Positions 43,072-51,070 of a stretch of 64,000 nt of DNA are shown here, in pieces. The stretch is from Peptostreptococcus porci (GTDB lineage Bacteria > Bacillota > Clostridia > Peptostreptococcales > Peptostreptococcaceae). Under the pieces are notes generated by a model, which was not told the origin of the DNA, made no database searches, and was given only the letters and a program-made list of their open reading frames with translations. The position numbers were made by a program, and so were the translations under genes. Position 1 is the stretch's first letter; each line of letters opens with the position of its first letter. The stretch is from assembly GCF_009695815.1 (NCBI RefSeq), contig NZ_VUNE01000001.1, positions 682,001-746,000 on the forward strand. Direction: 5' to 3'.

Positions 43072-44058
43072 ATGTTTAATTCAAATGAAGAAAAAGACAA
43101 TATAATCGAAAATGAAGGAACAGAAAAACCTACCAAAAAAAATGAAGGTCTTTTTGCAAGACTATTCAAAGGTTTATCAAAAACTAAAGACAATATTACT
43201 GGAAAGATTGATTCGATATTAAAATCGTATACTAAAATAGACGAAGAATTATTAGAGGAGCTTGAAGAAGTGTTGATAACTGCTGATGTTGGTCTTAACA
43301 CAACCATGCAGATAATTGACGAGCTTAGAGATATGATTAAAGAAAGAGGTGTCAAGGAGCCGTCACAAGTAAGAGATCTATTAAAGGAAATAATTGAAAC
43401 TATTCTTTCAGAAGGTGAAAATGAAATTATTGTAGATCCATCGCCTGCCATTATAGTGATGGTTGGTGTAAATGGCGTTGGAAAAACTACAACAATAGGA
43501 AAGCTGGCACAGAAGTATAAATCTCAAGGTAAAAAGGTTGTACTGGCAGCCGCTGATACTTTTAGAGCAGCAGCTTCCGAGCAGCTAGAGATATGGGCAA
43601 AAAGAGTTGGAGTAGACATAGTAAAGCATCATGAAGGGGCTGATCCTGGTGCAGTTGTATTTGATGCAATAAAGGCAACACAGGCAAGAGGTGCAGATAT
43701 ACTTATTTGCGATACTGCTGGTAGACTTCACAATAAGACAAATCTTATGAATGAATTGGGAAAAATCTTTAAGATAATAGAAAGAGAGTTTCCAGAAGCA
43801 AAAAGAGAGGTATTGCTTGTGGTAGATGCTACAACAGGGCAAAATGCAGTTAGTCAGGCAAAAACCTTTAAAGAAGTTGCTAATATAACAGGAATAGTTC
43901 TAACTAAATTAGATGGTACGGCAAAGGGTGGAGTTGTACTTGCAGTAAAATCTGAAGTAGATGTACCTGTAAAGCTGATCGGTGTCGGAGAAAGTGTTGA
44001 TGATTTACAGCAGTTCAATGCAAAATCATTTACTGATGCTCTTTTTGGCGATGACTAG
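43072..44058 (+). CDS. ftsY: Signal recognition particle receptor FtsY
   Basis: SRP GTPase at the membrane that receives ribosome-nascent chain complexes from Ffh. The 328-residue protein has a short acidic/basic N-terminal region instead of the long acidic domain of E. coli, then the NG core with G1 GVNGVGKTTT (about residues 131-140), DTFRAAASEQL, DTAGRLH, TKLDGTAKGG and the terminal GVGE..DDLQQF. AAAGGAG precedes the ATG. It lies between smc and ylxM-ffh as in many Firmicutes. Confidence 0.97.
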   Translation: MFNSNEEKDNIIENEGTEKPTKKNEGLFARLFKGLSKTKDNITGKIDSILKSYTKIDEELLEELEEVLITADVGLNTTMQIIDELRDMIKERGVKEPSQVRDLLKEIIETILSEGENEIIVDPSPAIIVMVGVNGVGKTTTIGKLAQKYKSQGKKVVLAAADTFRAAASEQLEIWAKRVGVDIVKHHEGADPGAVVFDAIKATQARGADILICDTAGRLHNKTNLMNELGKIFKIIEREFPEAKREVLLVVDATTGQNAVSQAKTFKEVANITGIVLTKLDGTAKGGVVLAVKSEVDVPVKLIGVGESVDDLQQFNAKSFTDALFGDD

Positions 44059-44094
44059 AAACGAAATTTCTAATAGTGCAAATATAAAAATTTG

Positions 44095-44123
44095 TTGACA
44101 TATACTCATATTTAGAGTATTAT
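44095..44123 (+). promoter_or_regulatory. Strong promoter of ylxM-ffh with an inverted repeat in its spacer
   Basis: TTGACA (44095-44100), a 17-bp spacer and TATTAT (44118-44123). ATACTC (44102-44107) and GAGTAT (44115-44120) form an inverted repeat in the spacer and -10. The transcript would begin with a hairpin CTGTAAGGT / ACCTTTACAG at about 44130-44153, just before the GGAGG of ylxM. Confidence 0.75.
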
Positions 44124-44164
44124 ATTATCTGTAAGGTTTAAGACCTTTACAGATTGGAGGCTCT

Positions 44165-44536
44165 ATGGATATAGAAAAAATGTTGGAGATTGAAAGCTTA
44201 TATTCTCAATATGCTTCCCTATTGACTGATAAACAAAGAGATATCATTTCGATGTATTATGATGAAGATTATTCATTGGGTGAAATTAGTCAGATTTTAA
44301 AAATTTCAAGGCAGAGTGTTTACGATAGTTTGAAGAGGTCTGAAACAGCACTCAAAGATTATGAGAGTAAGCTTGGAATGATAGATAAAATGAAACAAAT
44401 AGAGATTTTTGTAAACAGTATAGAAAAGTGTCTTTGTTTTGATAAAGAAAATAAAGAAAATATGACTCTTGAAATTGATGCTGAACGAGTAACTCAGCTT
44501 AAAGTTATTTTAGATGAAATTAAGGAGCTGATATAA
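44165..44536 (+). CDS. ylxM: YlxM family SRP-associated DNA-binding-like protein
   Basis: A 123-residue protein with a sigma-factor-like helix-turn-helix (LTDKQRDIISMYYDEDYSLGEISQILKI pattern broken across about residues 20-48, then SRQSVYDSLKRSE). YlxM proteins are always encoded beside ffh and in streptococci associate with SRP components. GGAGG precedes the ATG and ffh follows after one base, so the two are coupled. Confidence 0.93.
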   Translation: MDIEKMLEIESLYSQYASLLTDKQRDIISMYYDEDYSLGEISQILKISRQSVYDSLKRSETALKDYESKLGMIDKMKQIEIFVNSIEKCLCFDKENKENMTLEIDAERVTQLKVILDEIKELI

Positions 44537-44537
44537 T

Positions 44538-45896
44538 ATGATATTTGAAGGTTTATCTGACAAATTGCAAAACGCCTTTAGTAAATTAAGGTCGAAAGGA
44601 AAATTGACTGAATCAGACGTGAAAACAGTGATGAGAGAAGTCAAGATGGCATTGCTTGAAGCGGACGTTAACTACAAGGTTGTAAAAGATTTTGTAAAGA
44701 CAGTTCAGGAGAGATGTGTTGGCGAAGATGTCATGAAGAGTCTTACTCCAGCCCAGATGGTAATAAAAATTGTCAATGACGAATTGACAAAGCTGATGGG
44801 AGATGTACAGAGTAAAATTACTTTTTCTCAGCAGCCACCGACTATTATAATGATGGTAGGTTTACAGGGGGCAGGTAAAACAACAACTTCTGGAAAACTG
44901 GGTGGATATTTGAAAAAGCAAGGAAAATTACCGCTGTTGGTTGCCTGTGATATCTATAGACCGGCTGCAATTACACAGCTAAAGGTTGTCGGCGAAAAAT
45001 TGGAAATACCAGTTTTTGAAATGGGAGATAAGCAATCTCCGGTTAATATAGCGAAGGCATCAATAGAATTTGCGAAATCAAACAAGCATGATGTCGTGAT
45101 AATCGATACTGCGGGTAGATTGCATGTGGATGAGATTCTTATGCAGGAATTAAAGGATATTCAATCATCCGTAAAACCACAGGAAATCCTATTGGTTGTA
45201 GACTCTATGACAGGACAAGATGCTGTAAATGTATCTGAAAGCTTTAATGAAGCACTTGGAATTGATGGAGTAGTCCTTACGAAGCTTGATGGTGACACAA
45301 GAGGTGGTGCTGCATTATCTATTAGAGCAGTTACGAACAAGCCTATAAAGTTTGTAGGTATGGGAGAAAAGCTAGATAATCTTGAACCATTTTATCCAGA
45401 TAGAATGGCATCCAGAATCTTGGGAATGGGCGATATGCTTAGCCTGATAGAAAAGGCACAAGATGCCATGGATATGGAAAAAGCAAAAGAATTAGAGCTA
45501 AAGATGAGAAAAAATGAGATGGATTTCGAAGATTTTCTTACTCAACTTGAGCAAATTCAAAATCTTGGTCCATTAGATAAATTACTGGAGCTAGTTCCTG
45601 GTATGGGAGCAATGAAATCTCAAATGGGAAATATCGATACAAATGGCAAAGAGGTCAACAGGACAAAAGCGATAATTCAATCGATGACAATAGAAGAAAG
45701 AAGAAATCCTCAGATATTGAACGCTTCGAGAAAGAAGAGAATAGCCAGAGGTAGTGGTACAAATGTACAGGATGTTAATAGACTCATTAAACAGTTTAAT
45801 GAGATGAAAAAAATGATGAAAATGTTCCAATCAGGTGGTATGATGGGTAAAATGAAAAAGGGAGGATTCCCAAAGCTACCTAATTTACCGTTCTAA
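44538..45896 (+). CDS. ffh: Signal recognition particle protein Ffh
   Basis: SRP54 GTPase that binds signal sequences of nascent proteins. The 452-residue protein contains the N domain, the G domain with GLQGAGKTTT (about residues 107-116), DIYRPAAITQL, DTAGRLH and TKLDGDTRGG, and the methionine-rich M domain that binds 4.5S RNA, ending with Met/Gly/Lys-rich repeats. It begins one base after the ylxM stop. The 4.5S/6S-type SRP RNA gene itself is not in the window. Confidence 0.98.
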   Translation: MIFEGLSDKLQNAFSKLRSKGKLTESDVKTVMREVKMALLEADVNYKVVKDFVKTVQERCVGEDVMKSLTPAQMVIKIVNDELTKLMGDVQSKITFSQQPPTIIMMVGLQGAGKTTTSGKLGGYLKKQGKLPLLVACDIYRPAAITQLKVVGEKLEIPVFEMGDKQSPVNIAKASIEFAKSNKHDVVIIDTAGRLHVDEILMQELKDIQSSVKPQEILLVVDSMTGQDAVNVSESFNEALGIDGVVLTKLDGDTRGGAALSIRAVTNKPIKFVGMGEKLDNLEPFYPDRMASRILGMGDMLSLIEKAQDAMDMEKAKELELKMRKNEMDFEDFLTQLEQIQNLGPLDKLLELVPGMGAMKSQMGNIDTNGKEVNRTKAIIQSMTIEERRNPQILNASRKKRIARGSGTNVQDVNRLIKQFNEMKKMMKMFQSGGMMGKMKKGGFPKLPNLPF

Positions 45897-45965
45897 AGCT
45901 TTGATAAGGAATATATAATAAATAATTATAAAATAATAAAAGAAAAATATTGGAGGTATTTTAAA

Positions 45966-46238
45966 ATGGCAGTAAAAATAAGATTAAGAAGAATGGGAAC
46001 TCATAAGAAACCTTTTTATAGAGTGATAGTAGCAGATGCAAGATCACCAAGAAATGGTAGATTTATTGAAGAAATAGGATACTACAATCCGTTGACAGAA
46101 CCAAAGCAGGTTAAGATTGACGAAGAAAAGGCAATCAAGTGGTTATTGACAGGTGCTCAGCCTACAGAAGTAGTTAAGAAATTATTTGTTTCAAACGGAA
46201 TAACTGAAAAATTCGACGCTACAAAAGCATCTAAATAG
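45966..46238 (+). CDS. rpsP: 30S ribosomal protein S16
   Basis: A 90-residue small-subunit protein beginning [18 protein letters not shown], the S16 signature. GGAGG precedes ATG 45966. It opens the conserved rpsP-khpA-rimM-trmD operon, 69 bp after ffh. Confidence 0.98.
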   Translation: MAVKIRLRRMGTHKKPFYRVIVADARSPRNGRFIEEIGYYNPLTEPKQVKIDEEKAIKWLLTGAQPTEVVKKLFVSNGITEKFDATKASK

Positions 46239-46258
46239 TCCTTTTAGGAGATGATTCT

Positions 46259-46492
46259 ATGAAAGAGCTAGTAGAAGGTATAGCTAAAGCTCTTGTTGAT
46301 AATCCTGATAAAGTATTTGTTGAGGAAATAGTAGATGGAAAAAATATTCTACTTAAACTAAAGGTTGACGACTCAGAGATGGGAAAGGTTATTGGAAAAA
46401 AAGGTAGAATAGCAAAATCTATTAGAACAGTATTAAAATCAGTTTCCAACAAGAAAAAAGTTAATGTAACTTTGGAAATAGTTGAAGACTAG
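46259..46492 (+). CDS. khpA: KhpA, KH-domain RNA-binding protein (YlqC)
   Basis: A 77-residue single KH domain with the GKVIGKKGRIAKSIR loop (about residues 42-56) that grips single-stranded RNA. In other Firmicutes KhpA pairs with KhpB/EloR to control cell elongation and RNA regulation. AGGAG precedes the ATG and the gene lies between rpsP and rimM as usual. Confidence 0.96.
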   Translation: MKELVEGIAKALVDNPDKVFVEEIVDGKNILLKLKVDDSEMGKVIGKKGRIAKSIRTVLKSVSNKKKVNVTLEIVED

Positions 46493-46530
46493 GCTTTGCC
46501 TAGTCTTTTATTAAGTTTAAGAGGTAGGAT

Positions 46531-47049
46531 ATGGCTGAAAAAGTAAATTACTTTAAAGTGGGTAAATTTGTAACTACTAGAGGTTTAAAAGGAGAATTAA
46601 AAGTTTACTCTCACACTGATAATATTGAGAGATTTTTGGATTTAAAGTCTTTTTATGTCGGAAATAATAGAGATGAATTGTTCAATGTCGAAAGAGTAAG
46701 TATTCTTTCGCCCAATATGGTGGTGTTAAAAATAAAAGGTTTTGATACTATTGAATCTGTACAACGATTTATTAACAAATTTATATATGTATCAAGAGAA
46801 GATGTCTATGCTTTAGACGAGGATGAGATGTTAATTGTCGATATGCTAGGGATGAGTGTTGTGACAGTTGACGGAGACGCGATTGGAGAACTGGTTGATG
46901 TTCTACAGTATACAGCAAATGATGTGTATGTGGTAAAAAATGAATCAGGAAAAGAATACCTAATTCCTGCTACATATGAAATCGTGCCAGAGATAAACAT
47001 TAAAGAAAATAAGATAGTGGTTGATCCAATACCGGGGTTATTAGACTAA
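46531..47049 (+). CDS. rimM: 16S rRNA processing protein RimM
   Basis: A 172-residue ribosome maturation factor for the 30S head, with an N-terminal RimM barrel (KVGKFVTTRGLKGELKV at residues 8-24) and a C-terminal PRC barrel (DMLGMSVVTVDG near 108, YLIPATYEIVPEI). Its stop shares bases with the start of trmD. Confidence 0.96.
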   Translation: MAEKVNYFKVGKFVTTRGLKGELKVYSHTDNIERFLDLKSFYVGNNRDELFNVERVSILSPNMVVLKIKGFDTIESVQRFINKFIYVSREDVYALDEDEMLIVDMLGMSVVTVDGDAIGELVDVLQYTANDVYVVKNESGKEYLIPATYEIVPEINIKENKIVVDPIPGLLD

Positions 47050-47732
47050 TGAGAATACATGTTATGACACTTTTTCCTGATATTTTCAAAGCATATATCG
47101 GGGAAAGTATGATGAAAAAAGCAGTAGAAAACTCTATATTAGAGGTCGAATTATACAATATAAGGGATTTTTCGGAAAACAAACATAAAAAGGTTGACGA
47201 TTATCCGTTTGGAGGAGGTGCCGGCATGGTCATGACTCCACAACCGATATTTTCAACATATGAGTATATTGTAGAAAAATATGAATTGGAAAATCCAAGA
47301 GTTATTTATTTGTCGCCAAAGGGGAGAGTTTTCAACCAAAAAATAGCAAAGAGCTTGTCTTTGGAAAATGATATAATATTTTTGTGTGGTCATTATGAGG
47401 GTATTGATCAAAGAATTATCGACCTTATTGTGACTGATGAGATATCTATTGGAGACTATGTTTTGACAGGTGGGGAGTTACCAGCGCTGGTTATGATAGA
47501 TTCTATTGCACGGTTGGTGCCAGGAGTATTGAATAGATCTGAAAGTCATGAAGATGAAAGCTTTGAAAATGACCTGCTTGAGTATCCACAGTACACAAGA
47601 CCTAGGAGCTTTAATGGATTGGAGGTTCCTGAGGTGTTGCTTTCTGGCAACCATAAAAAAATAGACGAGTGGAGATCTGAGGAATCCCAAAAAATCACAC
47701 TGGAAAGAAGACCTGATTTAATAAAAAAATAG
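47049..47732 (+). CDS. trmD: tRNA (guanine-N1)-methyltransferase TrmD
   Basis: Makes m1G37 in tRNAs, preventing frameshifting. The 227-residue SPOUT protein shows MTLFPDIFKAY at the start, the trefoil-knot segments YLSPKGRVF and CGHYEGIDQR and the GDYVLTGGELPAL loop. ATG 47049 overlaps the rimM stop. In most bacteria rplS follows directly; here a terminator and an 8-kb segment intervene. Confidence 0.98.
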   Translation: MRIHVMTLFPDIFKAYIGESMMKKAVENSILEVELYNIRDFSENKHKKVDDYPFGGGAGMVMTPQPIFSTYEYIVEKYELENPRVIYLSPKGRVFNQKIAKSLSLENDIIFLCGHYEGIDQRIIDLIVTDEISIGDYVLTGGELPALVMIDSIARLVPGVLNRSESHEDESFENDLLEYPQYTRPRSFNGLEVPEVLLSGNHKKIDEWRSEESQKITLERRPDLIKK

Positions 47733-47741
47733 GATAAAAAT

Positions 47742-47806
47742 AAAGCTACAGAAAGTGTCAAAAGTTGTGGTCAGTACACATTTGATTTATTTCTGTAGCT
47801 TTTATT
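47742..47806. terminator. Bidirectional terminator between trmD and tyrS
   Basis: AAAGCTACAGAAA (47742-47754) pairs perfectly with TTTCTGTAGCTTT (47790-47802), with Ts on the plus strand side and an A/T tract giving Ts on the minus strand. It ends the rpsP-trmD operon and tyrS. Confidence 0.88.
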
Positions 47807-47848
47807 ATTGAGATTTTATCTAATCATTTGCTTTTAGTTATGCAATCA

Positions 47849-49075
47849 CTATGCTTTAATTATAGCCTTGTGGTAAGTTTTCTTACCCTTTCTGATAATA
47901 ACTTTATCTGCAAGCATTTCTTTAGTGATATTGAAGTCTATATCTGTCACGTTTTCATCGTTTACATAGACACCACCCTGTTGGATAAGTCTTCTGATTT
48001 CGCTCTTTGAAGGAGCAAGGTCACATTCAAGCATCAAATCCATAATATTGATAACACCATCAGTTAGCTTTGATGAGTCAATTTCTGTTGTAGGCATATT
48101 TGAGTCGTCTGTACCACCAGCAAAAAGTGCCTTTGAAGCCGTTTCTGCCTTTACTGCTTCTTCTTCTCCATGTACTAGCTTTGTAAGTTCGAAAGCAAGT
48201 ATCTGTTTTGCTTTATTCAATTCTGCACCTTCCCACTTGTCCATCTTATCGACTTCTTCAAGTGGTATAAAAGTAAGCATTCTAATACATTTTAGAACAT
48301 CAGCATCTCCAACATTTCTCCAGTATTGGTAAAATTCAAAAGGAGATGTTTTGTTAGGGTCTAGCCAAACAGCACCATTGGCAGTTTTACCCATTTTTTT
48401 ACCTTCAGAGTTTAATAGTAGGGTAATAGTCATTGCATAGGCATTTTCACCTAATTTTCTTCTGATAAGCTCAGTTCCACCTAGCATATTTGACCATTGA
48501 TCGTCTCCACCAAACTGCATATTACATCCGTAAGTTTTATATAAGTGATAAAAATCATATGATTGCATTATCATGTAGTTGAATTCCAAGAATGAAAGAC
48601 CTTTTTCCATTCTGTTTTTATAACATTCAGCTCTTAGCATGTTATTTACAGAAAAGTGAGGGCCAACTTCTCTAAGCATTTCAATATAATTCAAGTCCAA
48701 AAGCCAATCAGCGTTGTTTACCATTATGGCTTTTCCTTCACCAAACTCGATGAATTTTTCCATCTGTACCTTGAAACAATCACAGTTGTGCTGAATTGTT
48801 TCCGGTGTCATCATGTTTCTCATATCAGTTCTTCCAGATGGATCTCCTATATATCCAGTTCCACCACCCACAAGAACTACAGGTGTGTTACCAGCCATCT
48901 GAAGTCTCTTCATAAGGCATAATGCCATGAAGTGTCCAACGTGTAATGAATCTGCAGTTGGATCGAAACCTATATAGAAAGTGGCTTTACCTGTATTAAC
49001 TAGTTCTTTGATTTCTGGTTCGTCTGTAACTTGTGCAATTAATCCACGAGCTACTAATTCTTCGTAAATTCCCAT
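47849..49075 (-). CDS. tyrS: Tyrosyl-tRNA synthetase
   Basis: Charges tRNA-Tyr. The 408-residue protein has the class I fold with HVGH (residues 45-48, the HIGH motif), the GDPSGR and QFGGDDQW tyrosine-binding segments, KMGKT in place of KMSKS, and a C-terminal S4 RNA-binding domain ([17 protein letters not shown]). AGAGGTG precedes ATG 49075. No T-box leader (no conserved TGGNACCGCG-type bulge) is visible upstream, unlike many Firmicutes synthetase genes. It is on the opposite strand to all its neighbours. Confidence 0.97.
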   Translation of the reverse strand: MGIYEELVARGLIAQVTDEPEIKELVNTGKATFYIGFDPTADSLHVGHFMALCLMKRLQMAGNTPVVLVGGGTGYIGDPSGRTDMRNMMTPETIQHNCDCFKVQMEKFIEFGEGKAIMVNNADWLLDLNYIEMLREVGPHFSVNNMLRAECYKNRMEKGLSFLEFNYMIMQSYDFYHLYKTYGCNMQFGGDDQWSNMLGGTELIRRKLGENAYAMTITLLLNSEGKKMGKTANGAVWLDPNKTSPFEFYQYWRNVGDADVLKCIRMLTFIPLEEVDKMDKWEGAELNKAKQILAFELTKLVHGEEEAVKAETASKALFAGGTDDSNMPTTEIDSSKLTDGVINIMDLMLECDLAPSKSEIRRLIQQGGVYVNDENVTDIDFNITKEMLADKVIIRKGKKTYHKAIIKA

Positions 49076-49136
49076 TTTCTACACCTCTTTCTGAAAATTA
49101 AAAAAATAACTATTTGTTAATTAAGATTTAGTCATT

Positions 49137-49142
49137 ATTATA
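49137..49142 (-). promoter_or_regulatory. Possible -10 of the tyrS promoter
   Basis: TATAAT on the minus strand (49142-49137) preceded by TG, about 62 nt upstream of the tyrS start; the -35 is T-rich and weak. Confidence 0.35.
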
Positions 49143-49267
49143 CACCAAACGATGGGAAAAAAAAAGTGAAAAAATGCAGAATTTCAATAAAAATTATCAA
49201 AAAAAGAAGAGTCTTTAGAAAATATTTAGAAAAAATTAAAAAAAACATAATAATTTTGTTTAAAATA

Positions 49268-49314
49268 TTGAAAAGTAGGTAATAATGTAGTAGAATATTG
49301 AACATCTACATTAT
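49268..49314 (+). promoter_or_regulatory. Promoter with flanking inverted repeat before the first surface protein
   Basis: TTGAAA (49268-49273), a 17-bp spacer and TAGAAT (49291-49296). ATAATGTAG (49282-49290) and CTACATTAT (49306-49314) form a perfect 9-bp inverted repeat with the -10 lying in its 15-bp centre, the arrangement expected for a regulator-binding site. The remainder of the 49076-49387 gap is A/T-rich and shows nothing else. Confidence 0.5.
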
Positions 49315-49387
49315 AATAAAAAATATTTTTTAATGATGAAAATGAAAAAACAAAATGAATTTATAATTGGTAAATAGTGGAGGAACT

Positions 49388-50827
49388 ATGGTATTGAAAA
49401 GAAAAGAAAATGGAAAATTGAGAAAAAAATTGTCGGCAATAATTGCGGCATTGGTATTGACTGCATCTGCAGGAGTGTCTTCATTTGCAGCTGACAGTGA
49501 TACAACAGGAACAGCACCTGCAGCACCAGTTGCAGAACAACCAGTTGGAGCGACTGATACAGCTAATAATGACGCAACTCCAACACATACAAGCAGTGGT
49601 ACTGTAACAGAAAATAATACGAGCGCAAGTGGTATATACGCACCAAAGGCTGATTTGTATGGAGATATACTTGTAAAGGAAAGTGGATCAACTGCTGATT
49701 ACGACACTGAACATGATAAGGTGTTTGAAACAAAAGCTGGTGCAACACTTGATTTTAAGGCGACTCTTAATGGTAAAGATGTTGAAACACAGTACAAAGA
49801 AACTCTTGATAATGCAAAGAAAGTTGCAATTAAATACTTTGAAAATAAAGGAACTCCAAATAATCTTGCTGAAATGCTTGCTGATGGTGTTTTAGGTAAA
49901 AATGGAGAAAATATCGATATAACTAACGAATTAAATTCGCATCTAGTGTTAAATATAATGCCAAATAAAAATCTTATATTCCCGACGGATATAAATAGCT
50001 ATAAGCTTGATGCAACTGATAAAGACGGTAGAGTTTGGTATTATATTGATAATGAAAAATCAGATGTATCTAAAGAAAATAAAAAAATATATATGCAGTT
50101 AAACTTTAAAAATGAAAGTGAATACTATAAAAACAACACACCTAATATCGCTCGTGATGGTGCTGTTACTATTAATACATATTATGATTTGGCACCATTT
50201 ATTGTTGGAACACCAGCAAAGCTTAAAGATCTTAACTTGCTTATAAATGGTGTTAAAATCGCTGAATATGCACAACCTGGTTATTATACTGTTAAATCAA
50301 CTTTAGTAGGAGAATTTACATCGAATCCAAAAGCTGCTAGTTATGATTGGAGCAAATTTACATCAGTTTTTGCTGGAAAAGAAGAAAAATTAATAAAATA
50401 TGAATGGACTACTGTTCAAGAAACGGCTCAGAATGATAATTTAGATGGAAAGGATAATTTCCAGCCTGCTAGTGACAACAATCCTTGGTTGACAGTAAGA
50501 ATACCTGAACCTGTTAAGCCACCAGTGCCAGTAAATCCAGATAGAGATCCTTTACTACCTACTATTCCTGGTACAGAAAATGAGAAGCCTGTGACTCCAG
50601 AGGTAAAACCAGAGGAAAATACTCCTGTTGTTCCTGAAAAACCTGAAGTACCAGCTCAGCCAGAGGTAAAGCCTAATGTGCCTACAAAAGAAAATTCAAA
50701 AGTTGTAAAGAAATCTACTGTAAATAAACTACCTCAGATGGGTGTTTCTACAATTGCTGGAGCAACTACTGCCATTGGTACTGTATTGGCAGCAGCAAGT
50801 GCATTGACATTCAAAAAAAGAAAATAA
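49388..50827 (+). CDS. Sortase-anchored surface protein with unknown central domain
   Basis: A 479-residue exported protein. An N-terminal signal peptide (about residues 1-37) with a long basic start is followed by an Ala/Thr/Pro-rich stretch, a central region of about 270 residues (about 90-360) that I do not recognise, and a proline/glutamate-rich wall-spanning segment (about 370-445). It ends with a sortase signal: LPQMG at residues 448-452, a hydrophobic helix and KKRK. LPQMG departs from LPxTG by Met in place of Thr. ATG 49388 has GGAGG at the right distance. It lies beside a second LPxTG protein, and no sortase gene is in the window. Confidence 0.82.
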   Translation: MVLKRKENGKLRKKLSAIIAALVLTASAGVSSFAADSDTTGTAPAAPVAEQPVGATDTANNDATPTHTSSGTVTENNTSASGIYAPKADLYGDILVKESGSTADYDTEHDKVFETKAGATLDFKATLNGKDVETQYKETLDNAKKVAIKYFENKGTPNNLAEMLADGVLGKNGENIDITNELNSHLVLNIMPNKNLIFPTDINSYKLDATDKDGRVWYYIDNEKSDVSKENKKIYMQLNFKNESEYYKNNTPNIARDGAVTINTYYDLAPFIVGTPAKLKDLNLLINGVKIAEYAQPGYYTVKSTLVGEFTSNPKAASYDWSKFTSVFAGKEEKLIKYEWTTVQETAQNDNLDGKDNFQPASDNNPWLTVRIPEPVKPPVPVNPDRDPLLPTIPGTENEKPVTPEVKPEENTPVVPEKPEVPAQPEVKPNVPTKENSKVVKKSTVNKLPQMGVSTIAGATTAIGTVLAAASALTFKKRK

Positions 50828-50892
50828 TATTGGATGGTTTTTTGTCAAAAGACAGATCAAAAAATAAACAGATTTAAACAAAGCAGTTACAA

Positions 50893-50931
50893 AGAGAAGG
50901 GGTTTTCAAGTAAAATTGAGAACCTCTTTTT
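50893..50931 (+). terminator. Terminator between the two surface protein genes
   Basis: AAGGGGTTTTCAA pairs with TTGAGAACCTCTT (two G-U pairs) across a short loop and is followed by Ts. Confidence 0.7.
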
Positions 50932-50990
50932 GAGTGTTTTGTTAAGAAAAAATTATTTTTAAAAAAACAAATTTCTAACATTTAAAATGC

Positions 50991-51027
50991 TTGTAATAAA
51001 GAACTATACTATAGTATAATATTACAA
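50991..51027 (+). promoter_or_regulatory. Promoter with nested palindromes before the large adhesin gene
   Basis: TTGTAA (50991-50996), an 18-bp spacer and TATAAT (51015-51020). The spacer and -10 contain the perfect palindrome TATACTATAGTATA (51005-51018), and TTGTAATA (50991-50998) with TATTACAA (51020-51027) form an outer inverted repeat. Confidence 0.55.
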
Positions 51028-51070
51028 TAATGAAAATAATTTAAAAATATTTTTGCAAGGGGAAATCATA

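Noticed and set aside
49076-49140. T-box riboswitch for tyrS
   Set aside because: The leader is only about 60 nt and lacks the conserved T-box bulge sequence and antiterminator.
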